A stretch of 40,859 nt of DNA from Actinomycetota bacterium (lineage in GTDB: Bacteria; Actinomycetota; Acidimicrobiia; Acidimicrobiales; Ilumatobacteraceae). The stretch is from the NCBI GenBank assembly GCA_016871295.1, contig VFZD01000007.1:1-40859 (forward strand), given 5' to 3'. Position numbers and translations under genes: made by a program. Shown here in pieces: positions 19,101 through 27,120 of the stretch (within the stretch, counting starts at the first letter, position 1; the number at the start of each line of letters is the position of its first letter). The notes beneath the pieces are model-generated. The model had not been told where the DNA came from. It did no database searches and saw only the letters and a program-made list of their open reading frames with translations.

Positions 19101-19530
19101 AGCCGCTCCGCGCCGACGCCGAAGCGCCCTGACCCGCCAGGGCGTCCACCAACTTGGCGGTGCGAATTCGGTCGTTGCGCAACTCCCAAATCGCGTCTTT
19201 GGCCCTCGTGATTTCTTCGAGCACGTGCTCGGATTTTTCTGATTGCGGGCTTGCCGACTTCTCGAGCGAAACCTCGTATGCCGAGACCATCGATTCAAGT
19301 TGATCGATGCGCGATGTCATCGAGGCGATGAGCTGGTGATTGTCGGCCATGCAAAACTGCCCGGCATCTCCGCGCAGCAATTTGTCGACGGTCGTTACCG
19401 TCGCGGCAAGTCGATCGATGTAGTTCTTCGCACCCGCCTCGAGCGCCGAGTCCAAGAGCCTCAAAATCTCCTTGGCCGTCGGCGTGTTTCGGCTCGTCCT
19501 GCGGCTGAGCACGCAGATGATTCCGCACAT
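16120..19530 (-). CDS. glmS: Expanded GlmS-like glutamine-fructose-6-phosphate aminotransferase
   Basis: At 1136 residues this is nearly twice the usual ~610. The N-terminal glutaminase core is recognisable: nucleophile C2 in MCGII, then, after about 150 extra residues (11-158, helical, low complexity near 92-100), RGRDSAG (160-166), HTRWASVG (254-261) and NG..DN (290-295). The first SIS domain follows, after the HFLAKEI..APESFRKTLRGR linker (464-484), with SQSGTTTDT (572-580). The second SIS domain (about 690-830) has GNG and KLSELCYKS but lacks the usual AYPAGELKHGP. A segment resembling the catalytic GlmS C-tail (QAKTVTV, K936) comes after about 90 extra residues, and another 195 unassigned residues end the protein. 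Its position directly after glmM supports amino-sugar synthesis; activity is inferred. Confidence 0.85.
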   Translation of the reverse strand: MCGIICVLSRRTSRNTPTAKEILRLLDSALEAGAKNYIDRLAATVTTVDKLLRGDAGQFCMADNHQLIASMTSRIDQLESMVSAYEVSLEKSASPQSEKSEHVLEEITRAKDAIWELRNDRIRTAKLVDALAGQGASASARSGYFSIQQAFSGLDRLEVRGRDSAGVHVLVSNHGLKATDRDVVALLAGRGDDALFMSGAVRMTENAWSFVYKAAAEIGELGDNTRAMRNAVMADDLLRLCISQPDSQVAVLAHTRWASVGIISEPNAHPVNSEELEGKYDDAYLVAALNGDVDNHADLRVEHGLRVAGPITTDAKVIPALVSRRLAVNSDLSEAFRETVSHFEGSVAIAAASATEPTKLLLALHGSGQGLCIGLAEDRFVVASEPYGVVEETMNYVRMDGEALVETDNASSRGQVATLSAEKAGELSGIRLRSYDGREISLGQDNVLCAEITTRDINRGDHKHFLAKEIAEAPESFRKTLRGRIVEVDGVLTTELGEKVFPKSIRSRLGSGQIKKVRVVGQGTAAVAGQALAKLLQELIGVDLSIEAQLASELSGFGLELDMSDTIVIAVSQSGTTTDTNRTVDLARSRGAGVLAIVNRRGSELSEKADGVMYTSDGRDVEMSVASTKAFYAQVAAGALYACALSKAMNKSSDKARHALLTGLRRIPDALVEVLETRPQIAAAARQFASSRRYWTVVGNGMNTIAAQEIRIKLSELCYKSISSDSTEDKKHIDLSCEPLIFVCATGLLEGTASDVAKEIAIYRAHKALPIVVANAGQTRFDAAAALLLVPNVESSLSFILSVMVGHLFGYEAALAIDALARPLREAREVVEHAVERGGDANELVGKIRTDLGVPATRFTDALATGNYDGNLEASTAVRIVTMLRDTLSNDPVQAYQRSSGKIASPELLLDDLTSALTRGIDELTRPVDAIKHQAKTVTVGISRSDEGLFDRKLVKSLLEAGVARERLSYRVLKIVADLDAAVSSVTGFTRYRIDGDVQGSTATIAIVDRGGMSKNLTSRVERNSNLVGTKRRVASDQEVLVVRGRSDNRTVIMVPETKSGQTTGITLLHVLFHERLPVTAMRAVLQGYDRRYDRLVDWVTETEGSFREDRLAEVSVADLLILPISEMADLWRTGK

Positions 19531-19554
19531 GGTTTTTAGTCTACTTTCGGCTCT

Positions 19555-20928
19555 TTATCCGCCGAGCCGAGACGTGATCGAGTCGACGAGTTTTGCAGCC
19601 ACGCTTTCGGCAACGGACTGCTCGGTGGCTTCGACCATCACCCGCACCAGATTTTCGGTTCCGCTGGCGCGTACGAGCACTCGACCGTCTTGCCCCAAAA
19701 GTCTTTCGCCCAAGGCCAGCTCGGGGGCAAAGGACCGCTCACCTTCGGAGACCTGCTTCGAAACCTTTACGTTGCGCAACACTTGCGGAAAACTCGTCAT
19801 CGAACTCGACGCGATCTCGCTCAGTTTCAACCGGGTGCCGACGAGCATCCTCGCCAAGACGAGCGCCGCGAGCAATCCGTCGCCGGTGGTCGCCAAGTCG
19901 CGGTAAACAATGTGTCCGCTTTGTTCGCCCCCCAAGACGAGATCGTTCTCTTCGAGCGCGACCAGAACCGCACGGTCGCCAACCGGCGTGGTCACGACCG
20001 CTATGCCATTGGTTTTCATCGCCCGATGAAAACCAATGTTCGTCATCACCGTGACGGCGACGCTGTTGTTGCGCAATACGCCGTTCTTTTTCATTTCAAT
20101 TGCGCTCATCGCCATCAGGTGGTCGCCGTCGACGATCGAGCCGTTTTCATCTGCGGCGATCAGTCGATCGCCGTCACCGTCGAAGGCGACACCGAAATTG
20201 GCCCCGGCGTTTCTTACGGCGGCACTCAATGCTGCGGGATGTGTCGCGCCGCAATCGAGGTTGATATTGCGACCATCCGGGTTGTCGTTGATCGTCGAGA
20301 TCTTGGCCCCAAGACCGACGAACACGGTCGATGCGATCTTGCTGAACGCACCGTTGGCGCAGTCGAGCACGACATGCAGATCTTTCAACGACACACGGCC
20401 CACCGCGTCGAGCAAAAACTCGCAGTATTCTTGCACCAGCGAAGCCTGATCCGTCGGCCGGGTTGACCGAACCGTTTTCGCCGCCTTGTTCGCTTCAACC
20501 GACGAGTTCTTGTCGTGCGAATCGCCGGTCGGCGAAGAACCGAGCCTCGACACGAGTTCGTGCTCGATCTCTTGTTGCTCGGCCTCGGAAAGCTTTCGAC
20601 CGCCCCGACCGAACACTTTGATTCCGTTATCCGAATAGGGATTGTGCGACGCCGTTATCGAAATCGAGACGGCGTTTTGGGTCGATGCGGCGAATGCGAT
20701 CGCGGGTGTCGGGGCGACCCCCATCAAACCGACTTCGACGCCTGCGGTCGTCAGCGCACGCGTGATTGCGGCTTCGAGAACGCTGCCAGATTCGCGGGTG
20801 TCGCGACCGACAAGCACCTTCGGTGCGTCGAGAACTTCGGCCACGACCACGGCCAGATTCGCGACATAACTTTCGGTTAGTTCGCTGCCGAACTTTCCAC
20901 GAACACCATCAGTGCCGAATTTCAACAC
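19555..20928 (-). CDS. glmM: Phosphoglucosamine mutase
   Basis: Interconverts glucosamine 6- and 1-phosphate on the way to UDP-GlcNAc. The 457-residue protein has the phospho-serine S94 in TASHNP, the magnesium loop DGDGDR near 250 and the sugar-phosphate-binding RASGTEN near the C-terminus. It starts with GTG. A polar stretch of about 30 residues near 137-165 (SPTGDSHDKNSSVEANKAAK) seems longer than usual. The gene sits 3 bases downstream of rpsI and 24 bases upstream of the GlmS-like gene, a typical actinobacterial order. Confidence 0.97.
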   Translation of the reverse strand: MLKFGTDGVRGKFGSELTESYVANLAVVVAEVLDAPKVLVGRDTRESGSVLEAAITRALTTAGVEVGLMGVAPTPAIAFAASTQNAVSISITASHNPYSDNGIKVFGRGGRKLSEAEQQEIEHELVSRLGSSPTGDSHDKNSSVEANKAAKTVRSTRPTDQASLVQEYCEFLLDAVGRVSLKDLHVVLDCANGAFSKIASTVFVGLGAKISTINDNPDGRNINLDCGATHPAALSAAVRNAGANFGVAFDGDGDRLIAADENGSIVDGDHLMAMSAIEMKKNGVLRNNSVAVTVMTNIGFHRAMKTNGIAVVTTPVGDRAVLVALEENDLVLGGEQSGHIVYRDLATTGDGLLAALVLARMLVGTRLKLSEIASSSMTSFPQVLRNVKVSKQVSEGERSFAPELALGERLLGQDGRVLVRASGTENLVRVMVEATEQSVAESVAAKLVDSITSRLGG

Positions 20929-20931
20929 GGC

Positions 20932-21327
20932 TCAACGCTTTGTGTACTGCGGCGCCTTGCGTGCTTTCTTAAGACCGTATTTCTTGCTTTCTTTGCGACG
21001 CGAATCGCGGGTCAACAAACCCGCCTTCTTGAGAACTGGTCGCTGCGACGGATCAATTTCTACGAGCGCGCGGGCGATCGCCATTCGCAATGCACCAGAC
21101 TGACCGGCGATGCCGCCACCCACGATGTCGGCGTCGACGTCGTAACTCGCCAAAGTATTGGTGATGCGCAGCGCCTCGGTCGACGAGTTTCGTTGCACTT
21201 CTGACGGAAAATACTCGGCGAATGCACGGGTATTGATCTTCACGATCCCGCTACCCGGTCGAAGACGAGCGCGACACACCGCCTGTTTGCGACGGCCTGT
21301 GGTCTGAGTCAATGGCTTTGTTCCCAC
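20932..21327 (-). CDS. rpsI: 30S ribosomal protein S9
   Basis: A 131-residue small-subunit protein whose C-terminal tail reaches the P-site tRNA. It has the family start TGRRKQAVCRARLRPGSG and the invariant end KKARKAPQYTKR. The start codon is GTG. It follows rplM with a 27-base gap and precedes glmM by 3 bases, so these genes probably form one transcript. Confidence 0.98.
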   Translation of the reverse strand: MGTKPLTQTTGRRKQAVCRARLRPGSGIVKINTRAFAEYFPSEVQRNSSTEALRITNTLASYDVDADIVGGGIAGQSGALRMAIARALVEIDPSQRPVLKKAGLLTRDSRRKESKKYGLKKARKAPQYTKR

Positions 21328-21354
21328 GAGTTATCTTCCTTCTGTTGTCGTCGG

Positions 21355-21801
21355 TCAGCGAGCTTTCGCCTGTGCGATCTCGAAAACTTTTGGTGACTGT
21401 GCGGCATGCGGATGCTCGGCGCCCGGGTAGACCTGCAACTTCTTGATCATCTGGCGACCCAGCGGCCCTTTCGGCAACATTCCGCGAATCGAGCGACGAA
21501 TCGCATCGCCGGGCTTGCGCTCCAAGAGGTGCGCGTAAGTCTCGCTCTTCAAACCGCCCGGGTAGCCCGAATAATCGTAAACAATTTCTGTGTTCGCCTT
21601 GTTCGACGTCAGGACGACTTTGGATGCATTGATGATCACGACATGATCGCCCGTGTCGATGCTCGGGGTGTACATCGGCTTGTGCTTGCCGCGCAACAAC
21701 GTGGCGACTTCTGTGCACAACCGACCGAGAACCAAACCCTCGGCGTCGATGATGTGCCAGGCCCTTTGCACATCGGTTGTTTTTGCTGAATAGGTACGCA
21801 T
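21355..21801 (-). CDS. rplM: 50S ribosomal protein L13
   Basis: An early-assembly large-subunit protein, 148 residues from ATG 21801. It shows WHIIDAEGLVLGRL, RGKHKP, GDHVVIINA and the GMLPKGPLGRQM signature. GAGGA 6 bases upstream supports this start rather than a TTG five codons earlier. It is the first gene of the rplM-rpsI-glmM cluster, with a probable promoter at 21865-21894. Confidence 0.97.
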   Translation of the reverse strand: MRTYSAKTTDVQRAWHIIDAEGLVLGRLCTEVATLLRGKHKPMYTPSIDTGDHVVIINASKVVLTSNKANTEIVYDYSGYPGGLKSETYAHLLERKPGDAIRRSIRGMLPKGPLGRQMIKKLQVYPGAEHPHAAQSPKVFEIAQAKAR

Positions 21802-21864
21802 TGAAATCCTCGTCAAACGTTTGACCGTCGGATTGCCAGAAGCACTCGTTTTGACGGCCTAGTA

Positions 21865-21894
21865 AGGATACGGTCAAAAACCCTGAATTCACAA
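21865..21894 (-). promoter_or_regulatory. Probable promoter of rplM-rpsI-glmM cluster
   Basis: On the minus strand TTGTGA and TATCCT are separated by 18 bases, in the 175-base spacer between the glycosyltransferase and rplM. The rest of the spacer holds short GC-rich inverted repeats near 21900-21930 without a U-tract, and no open gene. Confidence 0.4.
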
Positions 21895-21976
21895 TCGTGG
21901 TGCGCCGAATCAAACGGCACCGAGCCGGGTCGATCAGCCCAGAACCAAAGACTTCACCCGAGCAATCAGACCGCGA

Positions 21977-23041
21977 TCAGATCGCCGCCAGAGCCTCGAG
22001 CAGCCAGTTTTCGACTTTGCGTGCGAAACTTTCGGACGAATAGTTGCTCGTCACGTGCGCGCGACAATCGGCCCTCTTGATTCGGCCGATTCGTCGCACC
22101 GCTTCGGCCATCTGCGTCAAGTTGTCGGGTTCGACCGTGAAACCAGTCTGACCGTCGACCACGATTTCGGCGGGTCCACCCCGTCGGTAAGCGATCACCG
22201 GCACGCCACACGCCAACGCCTCGATCACCACATTGCCGAATGCTTCGACCCATTTTGAAGTCACCAACAACGCCCGACATTGACCGAGCACGCGACCCAA
22301 CTGCGCACTTGTGACAAAACCTTCATGACTGACCGATGCTCGCGGATATCGCGATTTCGCCCGTTGCAAATGATCGTTATCTTGAAGCAGTCCCCAGATT
22401 TTCAGTGGCAGACCCGTGCGCTCGGCAATCGCCACGGCGTCTTCGACGCCTTTCTCCGCCGAGACTCTGCCGACGAAACCCAGCGCGCCGTCAACAGAAC
22501 CGTTGAACTGATAGTTGTCGAGCGCCACGCCACTGCCGACGATCCGCACGTCTGGCGACAAGCCTGAAAAACTTTCCGCTTGGGCGCGACTGTGCATCGC
22601 AATCGCCGCCTTGTACCTGATCGAGGTCTCGACGATGACTCCGTCCATCGCGTCGGTCAACGACGCCATCGAAACCAAATGCACGACCCGCGCACGAAAC
22701 AGACCGGTGAGCCGCATCGGCAAAGCGTCATAGGCGAAATTCAAGACCACGTCGAACTTGTCTTGCTCGCGCCAAATCTTGTCCCAGATGTTTTCCAATA
22801 CCGAGCCTTTGGCGATCGAGATCGGCTCACCGCGATCCGCGTCTTGGGTCGGCGTCTGCAGCGTGCCGTCGATCTGATTCACGGCGAAACCCGCGAGCAC
22901 CGAACCTGACGGGGCGAAGATCTCGATCGAGTGTCCGAGTTTTTTCAACCCATTGGCCAAGATCTCCAGCGTCAGTTCGACACCGCCGCCCACGCCCGAA
23001 CCGAGCGGCCCCACCGGTGTCGATGCAAAGGCGATGCGCAT
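21977..23041 (-). CDS. GT4-family glycosyltransferase (possibly pterin glucosyltransferase-like)
   Basis: A 354-residue GT-B fold retaining glycosyltransferase. The acceptor domain opens with FASTPVGPLGSGVGGGVELTL (about 5-25), and the nucleotide-sugar domain has GFVGRVSAEKGV (about 188-199) and the E-x7-E motif E266/E274 in EAFGNVVIEALACGVPVIAY. The N-terminal STPVGPLGSG...GGVELTL block resembles cyanobacterial proteins described as UDP-glucose:tetrahydrobiopterin glucosyltransferases, but that link is from memory and the acceptor here is unproven. It lies 21 bases downstream of truA, likely in the ribosomal transcript, an uncommon place for a glycosyltransferase. Confidence 0.85.
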   Translation of the reverse strand: MRIAFASTPVGPLGSGVGGGVELTLEILANGLKKLGHSIEIFAPSGSVLAGFAVNQIDGTLQTPTQDADRGEPISIAKGSVLENIWDKIWREQDKFDVVLNFAYDALPMRLTGLFRARVVHLVSMASLTDAMDGVIVETSIRYKAAIAMHSRAQAESFSGLSPDVRIVGSGVALDNYQFNGSVDGALGFVGRVSAEKGVEDAVAIAERTGLPLKIWGLLQDNDHLQRAKSRYPRASVSHEGFVTSAQLGRVLGQCRALLVTSKWVEAFGNVVIEALACGVPVIAYRRGGPAEIVVDGQTGFTVEPDNLTQMAEAVRRIGRIKRADCRAHVTSNYSSESFARKVENWLLEALAAI

Positions 23042-23062
23042 GCGGGTCGAGACTCGGCTATC

Positions 23063-23893
23063 TCAAGAGGCGGTGAACGTCGCCGTCACATCGGCCGGAT
23101 ATCCGACCGCGGTCAAAAACAGACCTTGCGGTGGCGCCAACTGCGAGGCCTCCGCGCGATCACCCGAGCGCACAAGGCTCATCATGTCGCTGCTCGGTCG
23201 CTTGCCGGCACCGATCTCGACGAATGTGCCGACCAACGAACGAACCATCTGATGGCAAAACGCGTTGGCCCGAATGTCGAATTGAAACGTCGAGTCGCCG
23301 ACTTGTTTCCAGTTCGCAACCATCACGCAACGACGCAAAGACTTCTCGCGACTCGGCCCGCCGCTCGCATCGCCCAATTCGGGCCCCTCGAGATCGGGTT
23401 CGCCGCCGGGTTTGGGTCGACGGCAAAATGCCGAAAAGTCGTGCGTGCCGATGATCGGGTCGCACGCCAACTGCATCGCATGCAGGTTCAACGGCGCCAT
23501 CACGTGCCACGACGAGGCAACCTTGAACGGATCGGGGAAATCGGAGTTGTAAACGAGATATTGGTAGTGACGCCAAATCGCCGAGAAGCGCGCGTGAAAG
23601 TCGTTGCTCGCCCACGAAATCTCCTTGACGATGATCTCGGGGCCACAAAGCGAATTCAACTGCTTGCGCAATGTCGGCAAGACGGTGTCGGCGTCGACAT
23701 CGCAGCCGATCACCTGGCCCGTGGCGTGCACGCCGGCGTCTGTTCGACCCGCGGAAACCAGCGGAATGTTTCGTTGAAAAATTTGTTGCAGCGCGCCAGA
23801 AAGCGTGCCGGCCACCGTTTTCACTTTCGGGTTCACGGCAAAACCGTGGAATGTTCCGCCGTTGTAGGCGACAACCAAGCGCACGCGACGCAT
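23063..23893 (-). CDS. truA: tRNA pseudouridine(38-40) synthase TruA
   Basis: Isomerises U38-40 in the anticodon arm of tRNAs. The 276-residue protein has the catalytic Asp D52 in SAGRTDAGVHA, the RHYQYLV stretch and the C-terminal FCHQMVRSLVGTFVEIGAGKR. A segment near 165-185, rich in Gly, Pro and acidic residues, seems inserted compared with E. coli. It follows rplQ by 15 bases, the standard position at the end of the alpha operon. Confidence 0.96.
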   Translation of the reverse strand: MRRVRLVVAYNGGTFHGFAVNPKVKTVAGTLSGALQQIFQRNIPLVSAGRTDAGVHATGQVIGCDVDADTVLPTLRKQLNSLCGPEIIVKEISWASNDFHARFSAIWRHYQYLVYNSDFPDPFKVASSWHVMAPLNLHAMQLACDPIIGTHDFSAFCRRPKPGGEPDLEGPELGDASGGPSREKSLRRCVMVANWKQVGDSTFQFDIRANAFCHQMVRSLVGTFVEIGAGKRPSSDMMSLVRSGDRAEASQLAPPQGLFLTAVGYPADVTATFTAS

Positions 23894-23908
23894 CGGTTTG
23901 AGGTTTGG

Positions 23909-24280
23909 CTAGATCAGTTCGATGCGCGCCATCGGTGCGTTGTCACCATGGCGCGGACCCAGTTTCAGAATTCGCAGATACCCGCCGTTGCGGTCGAGAT
24001 ATCGTGGCGCGACGACGTTGACGAGTTTGTTCGTCATTTCTTTGTCGCGCAGGTAGCTCTGAATCTGGCGAATGCGATGAATTCGCATCGGGCTCGAGCC
24101 TTGGGCCTTTTTCGCCTTGGTAATCAGCTTTTCGGCGATGGGTCGAAGAGCCTTGGCCTTCGACTCGGTGGTGACGATGCCCTCGGCGGCGAAAAGCGAC
24201 GAGGCGAGGTTGGCCATCATCAACTTTTCGTGCGACGAACTACCGCCGTAACTTCTTGCGCGACGTGGTCTGCCTGGCAT
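23909..24280 (-). CDS. rplQ: 50S ribosomal protein L17
   Basis: A 123-residue protein near the peptide exit tunnel. The N-terminal MPGRPRRARSYGGSSSHEKLMMANLA and the TTESKAKALRPIAEKLIT segment are diagnostic, and it ends in the GDNAPMARIELI motif. The gene follows rpoA with a 42-base gap in the normal alpha-operon order. Confidence 0.98.
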   Translation of the reverse strand: MPGRPRRARSYGGSSSHEKLMMANLASSLFAAEGIVTTESKAKALRPIAEKLITKAKKAQGSSPMRIHRIRQIQSYLRDKEMTNKLVNVVAPRYLDRNGGYLRILKLGPRHGDNAPMARIELI

Positions 24281-24322
24281 ATCGAATCGTCTCCTTGATC
24301 AATCTCTTGATGGTTACCGCTA

Positions 24323-25255
24323 TCAAGACCGAAGCGAGAGACCGCGCTCATCAAGCTTCTGCTTGATTTCTTCGAGGCTCTTTTGGCCGAAGTTTGTGAT
24401 GTTCATCAGGTCTTCTTCTGTTCGGGTCAACAATTCGCCGATCGTGTTGATCTGACCACGCTTCAAACAGTTGCGCGGACGCTCCGAAAGATCGAGGTCT
24501 TCGATCGGAAGGTCGAGTTCTCCCGAGCCGCTCGAGTAACCCGAAACCTCGCCCAATTCGAGGGCGACCGGCTCGGCCGTCAAATTGGCGACCAGATCGA
24601 CCAGCGAACGCAATGTCGCACCCGCCGAAGCCAACGACTCGATCGGCGTAATCGAACCGTCGGTCTCGATGTCGATGATCAAGTTGTCGTAGTTCGTCGA
24701 CTGCTCTACGCGCGTCGGCACGACCTCGAACGAGACCCGACGAATCGGCGAAAAAATCGCGTCGATCGGGATGATTCCGATGGTCTTGCGCGCGCTGTCA
24801 CGATCGGAGGTCGTATAACCCTTGCCACGCTCGACAGTAAGTTCGAACGCCAGTTTTCCTTTGCTCGAAAGGCTGGCGATCTTTTGCGACTTGTTGAGAA
24901 TCTCGACCTCGGGTGGGCACTGAATGTCGCCCGCGGTGAACTCGGTGGGGCCCTTGACGTCGACGCTCAGCACGATCGGGTCGTCTGATGTCGACTGCAA
25001 GACGATGTCTTTCAAATTGAGGATAATCTCGGTCACGTCTTGGTGCACGCCCTCGATCGTGTCGAATTCGTGCAACGCCGATTCGAACTTCACCGATGTG
25101 ATCGCCGCCCCGGGGATCGACGACAACAACATGCGGCGCAGGGAGTTGCCGATTGTGTGGCCAAGACCCGGCTCGAGCGGACCGACCGAAAATTTCTGGC
25201 GGTTGTTCTCTTCCGTACCGATCGGTTCTACTGTCGGGCGCTGGATTACGAGCAT
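24323..25255 (-). CDS. rpoA: RNA polymerase subunit alpha
   Basis: A 310-residue subunit that nucleates polymerase assembly and contacts upstream promoter DNA and activators. The N-terminal domain shows GPLEPGLGHTIGNSLRRMLLSS and the family-typical GVHQDVTEIILNLK. The C-terminal domain (from about 240) has LDLSERPRNCLKRGQINTIGELL and the helix-hairpin-helix NFGQKSLEEIKQKL. It lies between rpsD and rplQ. Confidence 0.99.
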   Translation of the reverse strand: MLVIQRPTVEPIGTEENNRQKFSVGPLEPGLGHTIGNSLRRMLLSSIPGAAITSVKFESALHEFDTIEGVHQDVTEIILNLKDIVLQSTSDDPIVLSVDVKGPTEFTAGDIQCPPEVEILNKSQKIASLSSKGKLAFELTVERGKGYTTSDRDSARKTIGIIPIDAIFSPIRRVSFEVVPTRVEQSTNYDNLIIDIETDGSITPIESLASAGATLRSLVDLVANLTAEPVALELGEVSGYSSGSGELDLPIEDLDLSERPRNCLKRGQINTIGELLTRTEEDLMNITNFGQKSLEEIKQKLDERGLSLRS

Positions 25256-25285
25256 GATTTCTCCTCAGACCATTCTTTTTGGTTT

Positions 25286-25903
25286 TTACTTTGAATAGAG
25301 CTCAACGATCAATTGTTCGCGCACGGGCACGTCGATCTGCTCGCGCACGGGCAGTTCGCGAACGGTTACCTGCTTGCCCGCCTCGGCGACATCCAACCAG
25401 GCCACGACTTTACGGTCGAGCGTGTCGATGTTGTGCTGAATGACGATCATGTTTCCGCCCTTTTCGGACAACGTCACAACTTCGCCCTTTTGCAGGGTGT
25501 ACGACGGAATGTCGACGCGCTTGCCATCGACCTTGATCAGGCCGTGGCTCACGAATTGCCGCGCCTGTGGACGAGATGCCGCCCAACCCGCTCGGTAAAC
25601 GACATTGTCGAGGCGCAATTCGAGCAGGCGCAAAAGGTTTTCACCCGTCGGACCGCTCAGGCGCACCGACCTCTTATACAGGTTGCGAAATTGACGCTCG
25701 AGCAGGCCGTAAATGAACTTCGCCTTCTGCTTTTCTTGCATCTGGGCCAGATATTCACTGCCCGCACCCTTGCGACGCGAACGACCGTGGTGACCCGGCG
25801 GAAACGGACGACGCTCGAGTGCCTTCGAGCCCTTGGAGTTTTCGAAGACGTTGATGCCCAAGCGACGCGACAAACGAACTTTGGGACCTGTGTAGCGGGC
25901 CAT
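25286..25903 (-). CDS. rpsD: 30S ribosomal protein S4
   Basis: A primary 16S-binding protein, 205 residues. It starts MARYTGPKVRLSRRLG and is the cysteine-free form (no N-terminal zinc knuckle). The S4 RNA-binding domain has RLDNVVYRAGWAASRPQARQ and VSHGLIKVDGKRVDIPSY. In many bacteria S4 represses the alpha operon; no such leader could be identified here. It lies 3 bases downstream of rpsK. Confidence 0.98.
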   Translation of the reverse strand: MARYTGPKVRLSRRLGINVFENSKGSKALERRPFPPGHHGRSRRKGAGSEYLAQMQEKQKAKFIYGLLERQFRNLYKRSVRLSGPTGENLLRLLELRLDNVVYRAGWAASRPQARQFVSHGLIKVDGKRVDIPSYTLQKGEVVTLSEKGGNMIVIQHNIDTLDRKVVAWLDVAEAGKQVTVRELPVREQIDVPVREQLIVELYSK

Positions 25904-25906
25904 GAG

Positions 25907-26302
25907 TTACGGACGCTTTCTCTTTGGCTGACGACAGCCGTTGTGCGGCATCGGCGACAAGTCTTTGATTCCTGAAACTTCGATGCCCAAGTTTTGAATT
26001 TGGCGCAGTGCGGTGTCGCGACCCGAACCCGGACCTTTGACGTGCACCTCGGCGCGACGCAGTCCGAGCTCCATCGCGGCGCGACCGGCTTTCTCGGCGG
26101 CCATCTGTGCGGCGAACGGCGTCGACTTTCGCGAACCACTGAAGCCCACGCCACCCGACGACGCCCATGCAATCACGTTGCCCTCGGTGTCGGTGACCGA
26201 GACGATCGTGTTGTTGAAGGTGCTCTTGATGTGCACGATGCCCGACGAGACGTTGCGACGCTCTCGTTTGCGCTTGCGAGTTACGGGTTTCGGATCGGCC
26301 AT
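25907..26302 (-). CDS. rpsK: 30S ribosomal protein S11
   Basis: A 131-residue platform protein. From ATG 26302 it reads [19 protein letters not shown], then [17 protein letters not shown] and the C-terminal [18 protein letters not shown]. The open frame continues upstream across rpsM antisense-like sequence, but this ATG begins the family homology and lies 2 bases after the rpsM stop. Confidence 0.98.
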   Translation of the reverse strand: MADPKPVTRKRKRERRNVSSGIVHIKSTFNNTIVSVTDTEGNVIAWASSGGVGFSGSRKSTPFAAQMAAEKAGRAAMELGLRRAEVHVKGPGSGRDTALRQIQNLGIEVSGIKDLSPMPHNGCRQPKRKRP

Positions 26303-26304
26303 GA

Positions 26305-26685
26305 TTACTTCCTCACCGCGACCTTCTTGTTGGCGACCGTCTTCTTCGGGCCTTTTCTCGTTCGGGCGTTGGTGTGGGTGCGCTGACCGCGAACCGGCAG
26401 GCCTTTGCGATGACGCGTGCCCTGATAAGAGCCGATCTCGACCTTGCGCTTGATGTCGGTCTGAACATTGCGGCGGCGGTCGCCCTCGACGCTGAGGTTG
26501 TTCTCGATGTAAATTCGGATCTTGTTGACTTCCGAGTCGGTGAGGTCGCGAACTCGTGTATCGGGATTGACGCCCGTCTCGCCGAGCAACTTCTTCGAGG
26601 TCGAACGACCGATACCAAAAATATAGGTGAGACCGATCTCTACGCGCTTCTCGCGTGGAATGTCGACTCCTGAAATACGTGCCAT
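26305..26685 (-). CDS. rpsM: 30S ribosomal protein S13
   Basis: A 126-residue head protein that contacts the P-site tRNA and forms intersubunit bridges. It starts [21 protein letters not shown] and has the helix-two-turn-helix segment and the basic tail [20 protein letters not shown]. It lies between rpmJ and rpsK with very short gaps. Confidence 0.98.
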   Translation of the reverse strand: MARISGVDIPREKRVEIGLTYIFGIGRSTSKKLLGETGVNPDTRVRDLTDSEVNKIRIYIENNLSVEGDRRRNVQTDIKRKVEIGSYQGTRHRKGLPVRGQRTHTNARTRKGPKKTVANKKVAVRK

Positions 26686-26697
26686 CTTTTTTCTCGC

Positions 26698-26811
26698 TCA
26701 GCCTTGTCGTTGTTTGTGCCGTGGGTTTTCGCAGATCACCATCACACGACCGTGCCGACGGATGACTTTGCACTTCTCGCAGATTTTTTTGACGCTGGTT
26801 CTTACTTTCAC
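26698..26811 (-). CDS. rpmJ: 50S ribosomal protein L36, zinc type
   Basis: A 37-residue protein read from GTG 26811 to TGA 26698-26700. It starts [18 protein letters not shown] after the initiator and ends NPRHKQRQG. The zinc ligands C11, C14, C27 and H33 are all present, so this is the C+ form. It sits between infA (11-base gap) and rpsM (12-base gap), the normal order. Confidence 0.96.
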   Translation of the reverse strand: MKVRTSVKKICEKCKVIRRHGRVMVICENPRHKQRQG

Positions 26812-26822
26812 TTCACGCCCTC

Positions 26823-27047
26823 TTATTTAAAACGATAGGTAATTCGACCCCGGGTGAGGTCGTAAGGTGTCAGCTCCACTTGCACCTTGTCGCCGGGAAG
26901 GATTCGAATGTAGTTCATTCGCATCTTCCCCGAAATATGAGCCAAGACCGTATGACCGTTCTCTAACTCGACTCGAAACATTGCGTTGGGTAAGGATTCT
27001 GTGATCTTGCCTTCCAGCACGATTGCATCTTCCTTGTTTTTGGGCAA
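26823..27047 (-). CDS. infA: Translation initiation factor IF-1
   Basis: A 74-residue OB-fold factor that occupies the A site during initiation. The core [37 protein letters not shown] and the end [13 protein letters not shown] are unmistakable. The only suitable start is TTG at 27047, with GGAG 6 bases upstream. No map gene lies between adk and infA, unlike many bacterial spc operons. The 73-base spacer to adk shows no clear element. Confidence 0.96.
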   Translation of the reverse strand: MPKNKEDAIVLEGKITESLPNAMFRVELENGHTVLAHISGKMRMNYIRILPGDKVQVELTPYDLTRGRITYRFK

Positions 27048-27120
27048 AGTTTCTCCGAACGGGTTTGGTTTTTTCTCTTATCGCCCGACGACCAAAGACC
27101 GTTTAGGGCGACTAATCAGG

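Noticed and set aside
17812-19242. 476-codon open frame on the plus strand opposite the GlmS-like gene
   Set aside because: Composition is that of an antisense shadow, with no start signal or family motif; the minus-strand protein has clear catalytic motifs.
21898-21940. Possible terminator after the glycosyltransferase
   Set aside because: Only short 4-5 base stems with imperfect pairing and no proper U-tract were found.
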